NCBI GenBank assembly: GCA_015657605.1
Contig: JACDQO010000141.1
Coordinates: 1 to 9,306, forward strand
From: Limnohabitans sp.
Lineage (GTDB): Bacteria; Pseudomonadota; Gammaproteobacteria; Burkholderiales; Burkholderiaceae_C
Length of the DNA stretch: 9,306 bases
Direction: 5' to 3'
The notes beneath the pieces were generated by a model. That model was not told the DNA's origin. It worked only from the letters and a program-made list of their open reading frames with translations, and searched no databases. The position numbers were made by a program, and so were the translations under genes. Shown one piece after another: positions 1 to 7,473 of this stretch (position 1 is its first letter; every line of letters begins with the position of its first letter).

Positions 1-247
1 GCTTCATGCAGTTCCAGAAGAAGGTGTGGTTCCAGATCTGGGCCGAGTTGTTGTACACGCCGCCGCTGGACTTCTTGATGATCTCTTCGAGGGACATGCT
101 CTCGAATTCAGTGCCTTTTTGCAGGTTGTTCAGGTTCACAACATAAGCGTTGTGGTGCTTGCCGTGGTGAAACTCCAGGGTTTCCTGGCTGTAGTGAGGG
201 GCCAAAGCGTCGATCGCGTAAGGCAGTGCGGGCAAGGTGTGTTCCAT
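1..247 (-). CDS. sodB: Iron superoxide dismutase, N-terminal part (cut by window edge)
   Basis: Superoxide dismutase converts superoxide to oxygen and hydrogen peroxide in the cytoplasm. The first 82 residues are visible, beginning [15 protein letters not shown]. The helical N-terminal SOD domain is clear: His27 lies in the [12 protein letters not shown] motif and His74 in the [14 protein letters not shown] motif. These are the first two of the four metal ligands, at the same positions as in E. coli SodB. The remaining ligands (an Asp and a His) lie outside the window. The start is set by AAGGA six bases upstream of the ATG. The iron (not manganese) assignment is inferred from overall similarity to Fe-SODs, because the discriminating C-terminal residues are missing. 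It lies downstream of xseA on the same strand, about 250 bases away, so it probably has its own promoter. Confidence 0.93.
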   Translation of the reverse strand, partial: MEHTLPALPYAIDALAPHYSQETLEFHHGKHHNAYVVNLNNLQKGTEFESMSLEEIIKKSSGGVYNNSAQIWNHTFFWNCMK

Positions 248-253
248 GTGGGG

Positions 254-258
254 TCCTT
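254..258 (-). promoter_or_regulatory. Ribosome binding site of sodB
   Basis: AAGGA on the minus strand, six bases before the sodB ATG. It fixes the start codon. A TAAAAT sequence on the same strand (289-294) could be the -10 element, but no convincing -35 is seen at the right distance. Confidence 0.75.
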
Positions 259-392
259 TTTTGTTGCAGGTTGAAAAATGTTTGACGCATTTTAGGGGAG
301 CGCGATGCCCCTTACCGTATTCAGGGTCACTCATGAGCCATGCCAGGGTGGTGATCTGAAAGGCATCGCCTTGACGAGGTGAGGCCCAATGA

Positions 393-426
393 CCCACAGC
401 CGTTGTGGGCCGGGGCTTGGGCCCCG
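393..426. repeat. Two adjacent hairpins between sodB and xseA
   Basis: CCCACA (393-398) pairs with TGTGGG (404-409). Immediately next to it, CGGGGC (411-416) pairs with GCCCCG (421-426) around a TTGG loop. A short ATTTT run follows on the plus strand. They lie in the spacer downstream of xseA and upstream of sodB. On the minus strand, the direction in which the flanking genes are read, no T-tract follows, so a classical terminator for xseA is not supported. They could be an RNA-stabilising or processing structure. The pairing is certain; the function is not known. Confidence 0.5.
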
Positions 427-493
427 ATTTTGGGTACTCCCTCATGAGGTGCACAGGCTCCCGCCCACGACGGCTTGGCTTTTTAATAAAAAC

Positions 494-1849
494 TCAAGGG
501 GCCACGGTCAGCGGCACATCCCCATCTGCCAAAGTCGCTCGAACCGCTTGGCCCGGTTGAAACTGCGCGGCATGGGTCAAAGCCTGCCCGTTGTCGTCAC
601 TCAGCCAGGCATAACCACGCTCCAACACCCGGTGTGGGTCCACAGACGACAAGCGCAAAGCAGCGCGCTCCAGTCGCTGCGCGCGTTGCGGCACCTGCTG
701 AGCCCGGTTGAAACCCAAACGGTCATTCAGTCGATCCAATTTGTGACCACTGCCCGTCAAATCACTTTGCACACCAGCCTGCAAACGGTGCCCCAGTTGA
801 TCGAGCCACTGCCGGTGCTGGCCCAGCAGCGCTTGTGGGCGGCTCAAACGGGCCGCGATCGTGCTCAGGCGCTGTACCTGTCGGTCTTGCTGGCGCGCCA
901 GCCCCACGCCCAAACGAGCGGCCACACTGTCCAAAGCTTGGGCCTGTCTGTCTTGCTGGCGCAGCAGCCCCCGGGTCAATCGGTGTTCCAGCACGCTCAA
1001 GGACTCCAGCCCTACAGCCCGATCGGTCGCGGCCATCTCGGCAGCCGCTGTGGGCGTGGGCGCACGCACATCGGCCACAAAATCTGCGATGGTGAAGTCG
1101 GTCTCGTGACCCACGCCGCAAATGAGCGGCACTGGACTTTGGGCAATCACCCGGGCCAAGTTTTCATCGTTGAAGGACCAAAGGTCTTCCATGGAGCCCC
1201 CACCGCGCACCAACAAAATCACATCCACAGGCGGGCAGAGCGGGTTGTCTTCGGCCGTGAAGGCATACAGACTTTGAAGGGCTTGCGCCAAGGTGGCCGC
1301 TGCACCTGCCCCTTGCACCAAGGCCGGCGCCATCAGCACGGGGATGTGAGGCACACGCCGCTGCAAGGCGGTCATCACGTCGTGCCAAGCGGCAGCACCC
1401 AAAGACGTCACCACGCCAATCGCTCGGGGCTGAACAGGTGCAGCCCGTTTGTGCGCCGGGTCAAACAAGCCCTCGGCTTCAAGTTTGGCCTTGAGACGCA
1501 AAAACTGTTCAAACAACGCGCCCTGCCCCGCCCGCTCCATGGACTCGACAATCAACTGCAGGTCACCCCGAGCCTCGTACACACCCAAACGGCCCCTGAC
1601 CTCGACCAGTTCACCATCGCGAGGGGCAAAGTCCATCAAACTGGCAGCACGCCGAAACATGGCGCAGCGAATCTGCCCCGTGGCGTCCTTGATCGAAAAA
1701 TAGCAATGCCCACTGGATGCGCGCGAGAAGCCCGAAATCTCGCCACGCACGCTGACAGGATTGAATTGCCCATCCAAGGCATCAGCAACGGCGCGGCACA
1801 GCGCTGAAACTGTCCATGCGCGCGGCTTCAAATCGATCAATTCAGACAT
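494..1849 (-). CDS. xseA: Exodeoxyribonuclease VII large subunit
   Basis: XseA is the catalytic subunit of exonuclease VII, which together with several small XseB subunits degrades single-stranded DNA and acts in mismatch repair and damage processing. From the ATG at 1849 the protein has 451 residues, the usual family length. An N-terminal OB-fold occupies about residues 10-110 (WTVSAL, VRGEISGFSRASSGHCYFSIKD). The catalytic core follows, with VTSLGAAAWHDV (about 147-158), RGGGSMEDLWSFNDE (215-229) and GHETDFTIADFVAD (247-260). The C-terminal third is a Gln/Arg-rich helical coiled coil that includes a tandem 22-residue repeat. An in-frame TTG at 1861 would add four residues; the ATG giving MSELIDLKPRAW is preferred, though neither start has a strong Shine-Dalgarno sequence. 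No xseB is visible in the window. Confidence 0.95.
   Translation of the reverse strand: MSELIDLKPRAWTVSALCRAVADALDGQFNPVSVRGEISGFSRASSGHCYFSIKDATGQIRCAMFRRAASLMDFAPRDGELVEVRGRLGVYEARGDLQLIVESMERAGQGALFEQFLRLKAKLEAEGLFDPAHKRAAPVQPRAIGVVTSLGAAAWHDVMTALQRRVPHIPVLMAPALVQGAGAAATLAQALQSLYAFTAEDNPLCPPVDVILLVRGGGSMEDLWSFNDENLARVIAQSPVPLICGVGHETDFTIADFVADVRAPTPTAAAEMAATDRAVGLESLSVLEHRLTRGLLRQQDRQAQALDSVAARLGVGLARQQDRQVQRLSTIAARLSRPQALLGQHRQWLDQLGHRLQAGVQSDLTGSGHKLDRLNDRLGFNRAQQVPQRAQRLERAALRLSSVDPHRVLERGYAWLSDDNGQALTHAAQFQPGQAVRATLADGDVPLTVAP
877..970 (-). repeat. Tandem 66-base (22-residue) repeat inside xseA
   Basis: Two 28-base segments, 877-904 and 943-970, match at 25 of 28 positions and are exactly 66 bases apart. 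In the protein this gives two consecutive 22-residue units at about residues 294-337. Both contain RQQDRQ followed by AARL at equal spacing. The units sit in the C-terminal coiled-coil region, so they look like a recent in-frame duplication within a helical arm. Confidence 0.7.
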
Positions 1850-2080
1850 GGGCTTGAGCAAGGATGGGGGTTTGAGAGAGGTTTAAAGCGCAAAACAAGG
1901 CGGGACGCTGCAGAGTACTCCACAAGCACCGCCAACTGTGTAGTTTCGGTACATTTTTCAAAAGACTTGCTAAACGACGCACGCAAACCATTGATTTCAT
2001 TGAGAATGTTAATTTTTAGGGTGTGAATTTCAGTGCAATGCGCCATACCAGAGTATTCAAAATCGAGTGCAAGGAAAAAG

Positions 2081-2101
2081 TTTTTCACAAAGTTATCCAC
2101 A
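2081..2101 (+). promoter_or_regulatory. Tandem DnaA-box-like sequences
   Basis: TTATCCACA (2093-2101) is a perfect match to the high-affinity DnaA box consensus TTATNCACA. TTTTTCACA (2081-2089) fits the relaxed form TTWTNCACA in the same orientation, with start points 12 bases apart. A further TTTTTCACA at 2232-2240 lies in the same intergenic region. Binding by DnaA is inferred from consensus only. Confidence 0.55.
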
Positions 2102-2180
2102 GAAAGCCAAGCCCCATGAGATCTGGCACGAGGAATCAGGACCTTGTGGAGTGGCTTCACCGATAATCGGTTCCCAATAT

Positions 2181-2220
2181 GCCTTTGACACCCTTCAAAA
2201 CCTCGCCAAAGGGCTTTTTT
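2181..2220 (+). terminator. Possible intrinsic terminator upstream of lpxK
   Basis: GCCTTTG (2181-2187) can pair with CAAAGGGC (2207-2214), leaving one bulged G and a 19-base loop. Six T follow (2215-2220). An alternative pairing is CCCTT (2191-2195) with AAGGG (2209-2213). No gene reads into it on the plus strand, so it may end an unrecognised leader or small RNA, or it may be coincidental. Confidence 0.3.
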
Positions 2221-2269
2221 CATGTCTGTGATTTTTCACATTTTATGAACCCAACGCGCTGGGGGTGTC

Positions 2270-3262
2270 ATGTCACTGAAGCACTGCTTGCATCAGCACT
2301 TGCCAAAGGTCTGGCAATCGCGCAACGGCTTGGCCAGCATGCTCAGCCCTTTGTCCCTGCTTTTCGGAGGTCTGGTGGCGGCTCGACAGGGTCTGTACCG
2401 CTGCGGCTTGTTGCCAAGCGTCCGTTTGCCGGTGCCCGTGCTGGTGGTCGGCAATGTGGTGGCCGGTGGCGCAGGCAAGACCCCGTTGACCATCGCCATC
2501 GTCCAGCATCTATTGACCCAAGGTTGGCGCCCCGGCGTCATATCTCGGGGGCACGGCAGACAAACAAGCGACACACGCGCAGTGCAAATGGACAGCGCTC
2601 CTGCCGATGTGGGCGATGAGCCCCTGCTGATTCACCAAAAGACGGGCGTGCCCGTTTGGGTCGGGTCCAAACGGTCCGGTGCAGGGCTTGGCTTGGTTCA
2701 AACACACCCCGAAACCGATATCCTGATTTGTGACGACGGACTGCAGCATTGGGCTTTGGCCCGGGACCTCGAGATTTGCGTCATGGACGAACGTGGCATC
2801 GGCAACGGTTGGCTCTTGCCTGCAGGCCCTTTGAGGGAAACATGGCCTAAAAAGGTCGACCTCTTGCTGCACACTGGTGTCAATTCAATAGGCGGTGGGT
2901 TTCTGGCACAGCGCCAGCTCGAGGAATGGGCCCAAGATGGCCAGGGTCGTCGGGTGGCGCTGGACAGCTTGATCGGTCAACCCGTTGATGCTTTGGCGGG
3001 TCTTGCCAGACCCGAAGGATTTTTCAATTTGCTCCAAGCAAAGGGTTTGACCTTGCACCAAACCACACCGCTGCCCGACCACTTTGACTTCGCCGCTTGG
3101 TCCAACTCGCCCTTGACACGCACACTGCTGTGCACAGAAAAAGACGCTGCCAAACTTTGGCAACACCAACCGATGGCCTTGGCAGTGCCTTTGAAGCTGA
3201 CACCAGAGCCCGCCTTTTGGCAGGCTTTTGACCGCTTGGTTTCGGCGCTTCGTTCACGTTGA
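2270..3262 (+). CDS. lpxK: Tetraacyldisaccharide 4'-kinase (lipid A synthesis)
   Basis: LpxK phosphorylates the 4' position of the tetraacyldisaccharide-1-phosphate precursor to make lipid IV-A, at the cytoplasmic face of the inner membrane. The 330-residue protein has the family's usual length. A hydrophobic N-terminal stretch (about residues 22-38) fits the membrane anchor. The P-loop reads [13 protein letters not shown] (about 60-72), matching the LpxK form of Walker A. VGDEPLLI (about 114-121) and [16 protein letters not shown] (about 154-169) are conserved LpxK signatures, and [10 protein letters not shown] lies near the C-terminus. The start is the ATG at 2270 behind a G-rich, weak Shine-Dalgarno sequence. 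It begins a tight run with the Trm112-like gene (23 bases on) and kdsB, all probably co-transcribed; this order is also found in E. coli. Confidence 0.95.
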   Translation: MSLKHCLHQHLPKVWQSRNGLASMLSPLSLLFGGLVAARQGLYRCGLLPSVRLPVPVLVVGNVVAGGAGKTPLTIAIVQHLLTQGWRPGVISRGHGRQTSDTRAVQMDSAPADVGDEPLLIHQKTGVPVWVGSKRSGAGLGLVQTHPETDILICDDGLQHWALARDLEICVMDERGIGNGWLLPAGPLRETWPKKVDLLLHTGVNSIGGGFLAQRQLEEWAQDGQGRRVALDSLIGQPVDALAGLARPEGFFNLLQAKGLTLHQTTPLPDHFDFAAWSNSPLTRTLLCTEKDAAKLWQHQPMALAVPLKLTPEPAFWQAFDRLVSALRSR

Positions 3263-3285
3263 CAAGCGCCCGTTATCATTGCGAT

Positions 3286-3492
3286 ATGGACATCAAATTG
3301 CTCGAATTACTGGTTTGCCCAGTCACCAAAGGCCCTCTTAATTTTGACCGCGAACGTCAGGAACTGCTGTCGCGCAGTGCCCGATTGGCTTATCCGGTTC
3401 GTCAAGGCATCCCCATCTTGCTGGAAAACGAAGCGCGCACGCTGAGCGACGAAGAAGTCGACAAACTCGCAGCAATGCGTCCACCGCTTTAA
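3286..3492 (+). CDS. Trm112/YcaR-like small protein (UPF0434)
   Basis: A 68-residue protein starting [18 protein letters not shown] and containing [18 protein letters not shown], the hallmark of the YcaR/UPF0434 branch of the Trm112 family. In E. coli ycaR lies at the same place between lpxK and kdsB. Trm112 proteins of archaea and eukaryotes are activators of methyltransferases; the role of the short bacterial form is not established. The N-terminal knuckle here has only one Cys (CPVT rather than the CPxC of E. coli YcaR), and no other Cys is present, so zinc binding of the classical kind is unlikely. An in-frame TTG at 3259 would overlap lpxK; the ATG at 3286 matches the family start. It is nine bases upstream of kdsB and likely co-translated. 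Confidence 0.88.
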   Translation: MDIKLLELLVCPVTKGPLNFDRERQELLSRSARLAYPVRQGIPILLENEARTLSDEEVDKLAAMRPPL

Positions 3493-3501
3493 GGCCTCAG
3501 C

Positions 3502-4278
3502 ATGCACATCAGCGCTTCAGAGCGGGGATTCACGGTGGTGATCCCGGCCCGCATGGCTTCGAGTCGCCTGCCCAACAAGCCCTTGGCCGACATTGGTGGA
3601 CTGCCCATGGTGGTTCGGGTGGCTCAGCGCGCTTGTCAATCCCAAGCTCGGCAAGTGGTGGTGGCCGCAGACGATGCGCGAATCGTTCAAGCCTGCCAGT
3701 CACACGGCGTGACCGCATTGTTGACACGCCAAGACCACCTCAGTGGCAGCGACCGATTGGCCGAAGCCTGTCAGCTTTTGGGACTTAACGCGGAAGACGT
3801 GGTGGTCAATGTGCAAGGCGATGAACCTTTGATCCTTCCGCAACTGATCAACGATGTGGCGATGCTGTTGGCCCAAAGGCCCGAAGCCAGCATGAGCACC
3901 GCAGCGCATGCCATCGGTTCGCTCGAGGAATTCATGAACCCGAACGTGGTCAAGTTGGTCATGGATGCTCGCCAATCGGCGCTCTATTTCAGCCGAGCGC
4001 CGATTCCGTGGTGGCGAGATGGCCAGTCCGTTGGATCCTTTCAAACGCTGCCCACCCCTGCCCCGTTGCGGCACATCGGGATTTACGCTTACCGTGCAGC
4101 TTTCCTGTCAGGCTTTCCCCATTTACCGCCTGCGCCCTTGGAAACCATGGAGTCTCTTGAGCAACTTCGCGTCCTTTGGCACGGCCACCGCATCGCGGTG
4201 CATGTGACCGAGCAGGCCCCTGGCCCAGGCGTCGACACACCCGAAGATCTCGAGCGTGTCAGGCAATTGCTGTGCTGA
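3502..4278 (+). CDS. kdsB: 3-deoxy-manno-octulosonate cytidylyltransferase (CMP-Kdo synthetase)
   Basis: KdsB activates Kdo with CTP to give CMP-Kdo, the sugar donor for the inner core of lipopolysaccharide, in the cytoplasm. The 258-residue protein has the family's full length. Nucleotide-binding signature: [17 protein letters not shown] at about residues 12-28. Further motifs are SGSDRLAEA (81-89), [11 protein letters not shown] (101-111, with the metal-binding Asp), [10 protein letters not shown] (146-155), [11 protein letters not shown] (160-170), HIGIYAYR (191-198) and [13 protein letters not shown] (216-228). [10 protein letters not shown] near the end is the usual C-terminal motif. It follows the Trm112-like gene by nine bases and completes the lpxK-kdsB lipopolysaccharide cluster. 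No terminator with a T-run is seen after it. Confidence 0.96.
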   Translation: MHISASERGFTVVIPARMASSRLPNKPLADIGGLPMVVRVAQRACQSQARQVVVAADDARIVQACQSHGVTALLTRQDHLSGSDRLAEACQLLGLNAEDVVVNVQGDEPLILPQLINDVAMLLAQRPEASMSTAAHAIGSLEEFMNPNVVKLVMDARQSALYFSRAPIPWWRDGQSVGSFQTLPTPAPLRHIGIYAYRAAFLSGFPHLPPAPLETMESLEQLRVLWHGHRIAVHVTEQAPGPGVDTPEDLERVRQLLC

Positions 4279-4328
4279 AGAATGCTGGAGTGGATGGGCC
4301 CTGCCACCGGCTGGCGCGTAAGCCAACT

Positions 4329-5087
<759 letters not shown>

Positions 5088-5119
5088 CATTTGCTGCTGC
5101 CTTTGCAGCGCCTTGATCT

Positions 5120-5150
5120 CAAAGCCCCATTCAGGGGCTTTGCTGTTTTT
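5120..5150 (+). terminator. Intrinsic terminator after adk
   Basis: CAAAGCCCC (5120-5128) pairs perfectly with GGGGCTTTG (5134-5142) around the loop ATTCA, followed after three bases by TTTTT (5146-5150). A nine-base perfect stem with five-base loop is a strong intrinsic terminator and isolates lexA from adk transcription. Confidence 0.82.
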
Positions 5151-5195
5151 GCACACCCTGCTTTTTCAAAACAAACATTTTTTTCGTGAAATTGC

Positions 5196-5223
5196 TTGCA
5201 CAAATCAAAAAGCTGGTTAAAAA
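5196..5223 (+). promoter_or_regulatory. Probable lexA promoter
   Basis: TTGCAC (5196-5201) and TAAAAA (5218-5223) are spaced by 16 bases and resemble sigma-70 -35 and -10 elements. The -10 lies inside the first LexA-like box, as expected for autorepression. Confidence 0.45.
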
Positions 5224-5247
5224 TACAGTCACTGGATGAAAAAACAG
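5213..5247 (+). promoter_or_regulatory. Two tandem LexA (SOS) boxes upstream of lexA
   Basis: Two 16-base sites fit CTGG-N8-ACAG: 5213-5228 and 5232-5247, starting 19 bases apart and separated by three bases. Each differs from the CTGT-N8-ACAG consensus by the same single base (G for T in the left half-site). They cover the likely -10 and transcript start and end 17 bases before the lexA ATG. LexA autorepression through paired boxes is known in E. coli; binding here is inferred from position and consensus. Confidence 0.8.
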
Positions 5248-5253
5248 CCCATC

Positions 5254-5258
5254 AAGGA
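5254..5258 (+). promoter_or_regulatory. Ribosome binding site of lexA
   Basis: AAGGA six bases before the ATG at 5265. It rules out an earlier in-frame start at 5196, which would place the LexA boxes inside the coding region. Confidence 0.82.
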
Positions 5259-5264
5259 ATCACC

Positions 5265-5936
5265 ATGACAGATAGCCCCAAACTGACCGCGCGGCAACAA
5301 GAAATTCTGGAACTCATCCAGAACACCATTGCCAACACCGGTGCGCCCCCCACGCGTGCTGAAATCGCCAACGTTTTGGGTTTCAAGTCAGCCAACGCCG
5401 CTGAAGAACACCTCAAGGCATTGGCCAGAAAAGGTGCCATTGAACTGGTCAGCGGCACTTCCCGCGGTATTCGCCTCAAAGGCAGCCAACGCAGCAACCC
5501 AAGGGCCAGCAACGATCTTTTCAGCATGAGTCTGCCCGGTTTGGGTCAATTGTGTTTGCCCTTGGTGGGCCGTGTCGCAGCCGGCTCTCCCATTTTGGCC
5601 CAAGAACACGTTGACCGCACTTACCAAGTCGAAAGCAGCTTGTTCACCATGCAGCCCGATTACTTGTTGCGCGTTCGCGGCATGTCCATGCGCGATGCCG
5701 GCATCATGGATGGCGATCTTCTGGCCGTTAAATCGACCAAAGAGGTCCGCAACGGGCAAATTGTGGTGGCCAGGCTGGGGGATGAAGTCACGGTCAAACG
5801 CCTCCACAAAACTGCCAGCGGCATTGAACTTCTGCCCGAAAACCCCGATTACCCGACGATACAGGTTCACCCCGGAGAACCCTTTGACATCGAGGGTTTG
5901 GCGGTGGGTTTGATCCGCAACAGCACCTTGATGTAA
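5265..5936 (+). CDS. lexA: LexA repressor of the SOS response
   Basis: LexA represses DNA-damage genes and cleaves itself when stimulated by RecA filaments. The protein has 223 residues. The N-terminal winged helix-turn-helix spans about residues 1-70 ([44 protein letters not shown]). A linker follows, then the S24-type peptidase domain. The self-cleavage site is Ala106-Gly107 in VGRVAAGSP. The catalytic Ser141 is in [10 protein letters not shown] and Lys178 in VTVKRL; the 37-residue spacing equals that of E. coli LexA. The C-terminal part has LLPENPDYP and [12 protein letters not shown]. It is preceded by two LexA-like boxes, so it should control its own expression. It is likely co-transcribed with, or followed by, the small gene at 6047. 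Confidence 0.97.
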   Translation: MTDSPKLTARQQEILELIQNTIANTGAPPTRAEIANVLGFKSANAAEEHLKALARKGAIELVSGTSRGIRLKGSQRSNPRASNDLFSMSLPGLGQLCLPLVGRVAAGSPILAQEHVDRTYQVESSLFTMQPDYLLRVRGMSMRDAGIMDGDLLAVKSTKEVRNGQIVVARLGDEVTVKRLHKTASGIELLPENPDYPTIQVHPGEPFDIEGLAVGLIRNSTLM

Positions 5937-5965
5937 AGCCTTCGTCTTGCGTGCAGGTGGCGGGC

Positions 5966-5978
5966 GCTGTTCAACAGC
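5966..5978. repeat. 13-base palindrome after lexA
   Basis: GCTGTT-C-AACAGC lies 29 bases behind the lexA stop. As RNA it can fold as GCTG/CAGC with a five-base loop, extended by GG/CC across a bulge. No T-run follows directly, so termination is doubtful. Its CTGT and ACAG halves recall LexA half-sites but the spacing is 3, not 8. Confidence 0.4.
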
Positions 5979-6035
5979 CCTGAACGCATTGACTTTCTTT
6001 TGCAATCCTGTCTGTGTCCAACCTCCATGCTTTTG

Positions 6036-6040
6036 AAAGG
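6036..6040 (+). promoter_or_regulatory. Ribosome binding site of the small gene at 6047
   Basis: AAAGG six bases before ATG 6047. It favours that start over an in-frame GTG at 6014, which lacks a purine-rich sequence at a suitable distance. Confidence 0.6.
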
Positions 6041-6046
6041 TTTCAC

Positions 6047-6364
6047 ATGGGAATCGCTCTGCTTGCTCTTTCTGGTTTTTTCAAGACTTTTTCTGGGTCT
6101 CAAAACCCAAAAATTTCAGCCTCTGCACGCTCACCAGGTCGTCTTCACCCCAGCTGGGCCACAAGGACCCACACTGGCCCGACTAACATCCAAAAAATCA
6201 AGCCCACTTTGCCCAAGGCCCCCTGCCTCAAGGTTTTAAGGGTCCGCGATTCGGCTGATGGCCCACAAACCACGGGAAGAATGGTCATCTCGGGTCGCAT
6301 GGCCGACGTGTGCGCTGAACTGGACAGGCTGGCTGCGCTCGAAATGCGGCACCTGAGCCATTGA
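6047..6364 (+). CDS. Small conserved protein of unknown function downstream of lexA
   Basis: A 105-residue product that I associate from memory with small unnamed proteins of Comamonadaceae; no function is known to me. The first 16 or so residues (MGIALLALSGFFKTF) are hydrophobic. Residues 18-60 are rich in Ser, Pro, Thr and Lys and look unstructured. The C-terminal part, about residues 63-99, contains LRVRDSADGP and GRMVISGRMADVCAEL and ends in a predicted helix (ELDRLAALE). This looks like the real functional core. The N-terminal segment could be a signal or membrane-associated segment, or an artefact of choosing too early a start. It follows lexA on the same strand by 110 bases, with no strong terminator between, so transcription from the lexA promoter is possible. 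No LexA box of its own is visible. Confidence 0.65.
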   Translation: MGIALLALSGFFKTFSGSQNPKISASARSPGRLHPSWATRTHTGPTNIQKIKPTLPKAPCLKVLRVRDSADGPQTTGRMVISGRMADVCAELDRLAALEMRHLSH

Positions 6365-6430
6365 CCCAGCCAACAAAGGGGTGTCCATGGTCTGGCCGCC
6401 CCGCCCAAAGCCCTTCATTCACAAGGCACA

Positions 6431-7447
6431 ATGTCGGGCATGAACATTGTGATCCTTGACGACTACCAAGATGTCGTCCGCAAACTTGATTGCGCTTCCA
6501 AACTCGAGAACTACTCGGCCAAGGTCTACACCAACACGATCAAAGGCATCGGGCAACTGTCAGTCAGACTGAAAGATGCCGATGTCATTGTCCTGATCCG
6601 CGAGCGAACGGCCTTGAACAAGGCTGTGATCGAGAAGCTTCCCCGACTCAAATTGATCGCGCAAACTGGGCGCGTGGGGGGACACATCGACTTAGCAGCC
6701 TGCACAGAGCGTGGCATCGCTGTGGCTGAGGGCATCGGCTCACCTGTGGCACCTGCTGAACTGACGTGGGCACTGATCATGGCCGCTGCCCGCAGGCTGC
6801 CTCAGTACATCAGCAACCTGAAACACGGTGCCTGGCAACAGTCAGGCCTCAAATCCAGCGCCATGCCGACCAACTTCGGCTTGGGCACGGTTTTGAAAGG
6901 CAAGACACTGGGCATTTGGGGTTACGGGAAAATTGGCCAAATGGTGGCCGGCTATGGCCGCGCTTTCGGCATGAATGTTCAGGTTTGGGGCAGCAATGAG
7001 TCCCGCGTTCGTGCCGTCAAAGACGGTTTGATGGCAGCACCCAGCCGAGAAGCATTTTTTGAAACGGCCGATGTCGTGTCCCTGCACTTGCGTTTGAACG
7101 AAGTGACGACAGGCATCGTGACGGGTGATGACTTAGGCCTCATGAAGCCAACGGCTCTTTTGGTCAACACCTCACGTGCCGAACTGATCGAACCCAATGC
7201 ACTGATCGGCGCCTTGAACCGCGGGCGTCCAGGCCTCGCTGCCATCGATGTTTTTGAGTCAGAGCCCATCTTGCAGGGATCGGCCCTCCTTCGACTGGAA
7301 AACTGCATCTGCACGCCGCACATCGGTTATGTGGAAAAAGACAGTTACGAGTTGTACTTCGGCACAGCTTTTGACAATGTGGTGAATTACATCAAAGGCA
7401 CGCCCACCAACATCGTGAACCCGGGAGCCTTGCAAGTTCGACGCTGA
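6431..7447 (+). CDS. D-2-hydroxyacid dehydrogenase family protein (NAD-dependent)
   Basis: A 338-residue member of the D-isomer-specific 2-hydroxyacid dehydrogenase family, which interconverts 2-keto acids and D-2-hydroxy acids with NAD(P)H. It starts MSGMNIVILDDYQDVV; ATG 6440 is an equally possible start three codons on, but AAGG at 6423-6426 suits the first. The catalytic domain is split around the Rossmann domain. The nucleotide loop is GYGKIG (164-169) in LGIWGYGKIGQ. The catalytic triad is present: Arg249 in VNTSRAELI, Glu278 in DVFESEP and His297 in CTPHIGY. The substrate cannot be told from sequence; glyoxylate/hydroxypyruvate-type or phosphoglycerate-dehydrogenase-like activity is possible, but the ACT domain of SerA is absent. 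It seems to be a stand-alone gene between the lexA region and the acyl-CoA genes. Confidence 0.88.
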   Translation: MSGMNIVILDDYQDVVRKLDCASKLENYSAKVYTNTIKGIGQLSVRLKDADVIVLIRERTALNKAVIEKLPRLKLIAQTGRVGGHIDLAACTERGIAVAEGIGSPVAPAELTWALIMAAARRLPQYISNLKHGAWQQSGLKSSAMPTNFGLGTVLKGKTLGIWGYGKIGQMVAGYGRAFGMNVQVWGSNESRVRAVKDGLMAAPSREAFFETADVVSLHLRLNEVTTGIVTGDDLGLMKPTALLVNTSRAELIEPNALIGALNRGRPGLAAIDVFESEPILQGSALLRLENCICTPHIGYVEKDSYELYFGTAFDNVVNYIKGTPTNIVNPGALQVRR

Positions 7448-7450
7448 AAG

Positions 7451-7473
7451 CCGTTTCATAATTGACGGTTTTT
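7451..7473 (+). terminator. Weak possible terminator after the hydroxyacid dehydrogenase gene
   Basis: CCGT (7451-7454) can pair with ACGG (7465-7468) over a ten-base loop, followed by TTTTT (7469-7473), four bases behind the stop codon. The stem is short, so strength is doubtful. The region also holds a possible -35 element. Confidence 0.35.

Larger units (their letters stand above)
1850..2269. other. Intergenic region between divergent xseA and lpxK
   Basis: About 420 bases with no convincing gene. It is visibly richer in A and T than its surroundings. It holds two adjacent DnaA-box-like sequences, a 13-base palindrome (2159-2171, ACCGATAATCGGT), a possible hairpin plus T-run (2181-2220), and an inverted repeat TGTGA-TTTT-TCACA (2227-2240). 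Promoters for xseA (minus) and lpxK (plus) must lie here if these genes are not read through from elsewhere, but I could not identify either with confidence. An open frame on the minus strand from 2223 to 1837 has no ribosome binding site, runs over the xseA start and resembles no family I know. Confidence 0.6.

Noticed and set aside
389..1807. Long plus-strand open frame of about 470 codons opposite xseA
   Set aside because: It is the antisense shadow of xseA; the product is rich in Gln, His and Arg, lacks any domain, and the minus strand has an unmistakable XseA protein.
2185..2190. TTGACA as the -35 of an lpxK promoter
   Set aside because: A perfect -35 hexamer, but no -10-like sequence lies 16-18 bases downstream; the expected place holds AAAGGG.
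1837..2223. Minus-strand open frame of 128 codons in the xseA-lpxK intergenic region
   Set aside because: No ribosome binding site, overlaps the xseA start, no recognisable domain, and it runs through the DnaA-box sequences. A real but unknown gene cannot be fully excluded.
2227..2240. TGTGA-TTTT-TCACA as a CRP-type site upstream of lpxK
   Set aside because: CRP sites have six bases between the halves; here there are four, so it is only noted as an inverted repeat.
5966..5978. GCTGTTCAACAGC as an extra LexA box
   Set aside because: The CTGT and ACAG halves are only three bases apart instead of eight, and it lies behind lexA rather than at a clear promoter.
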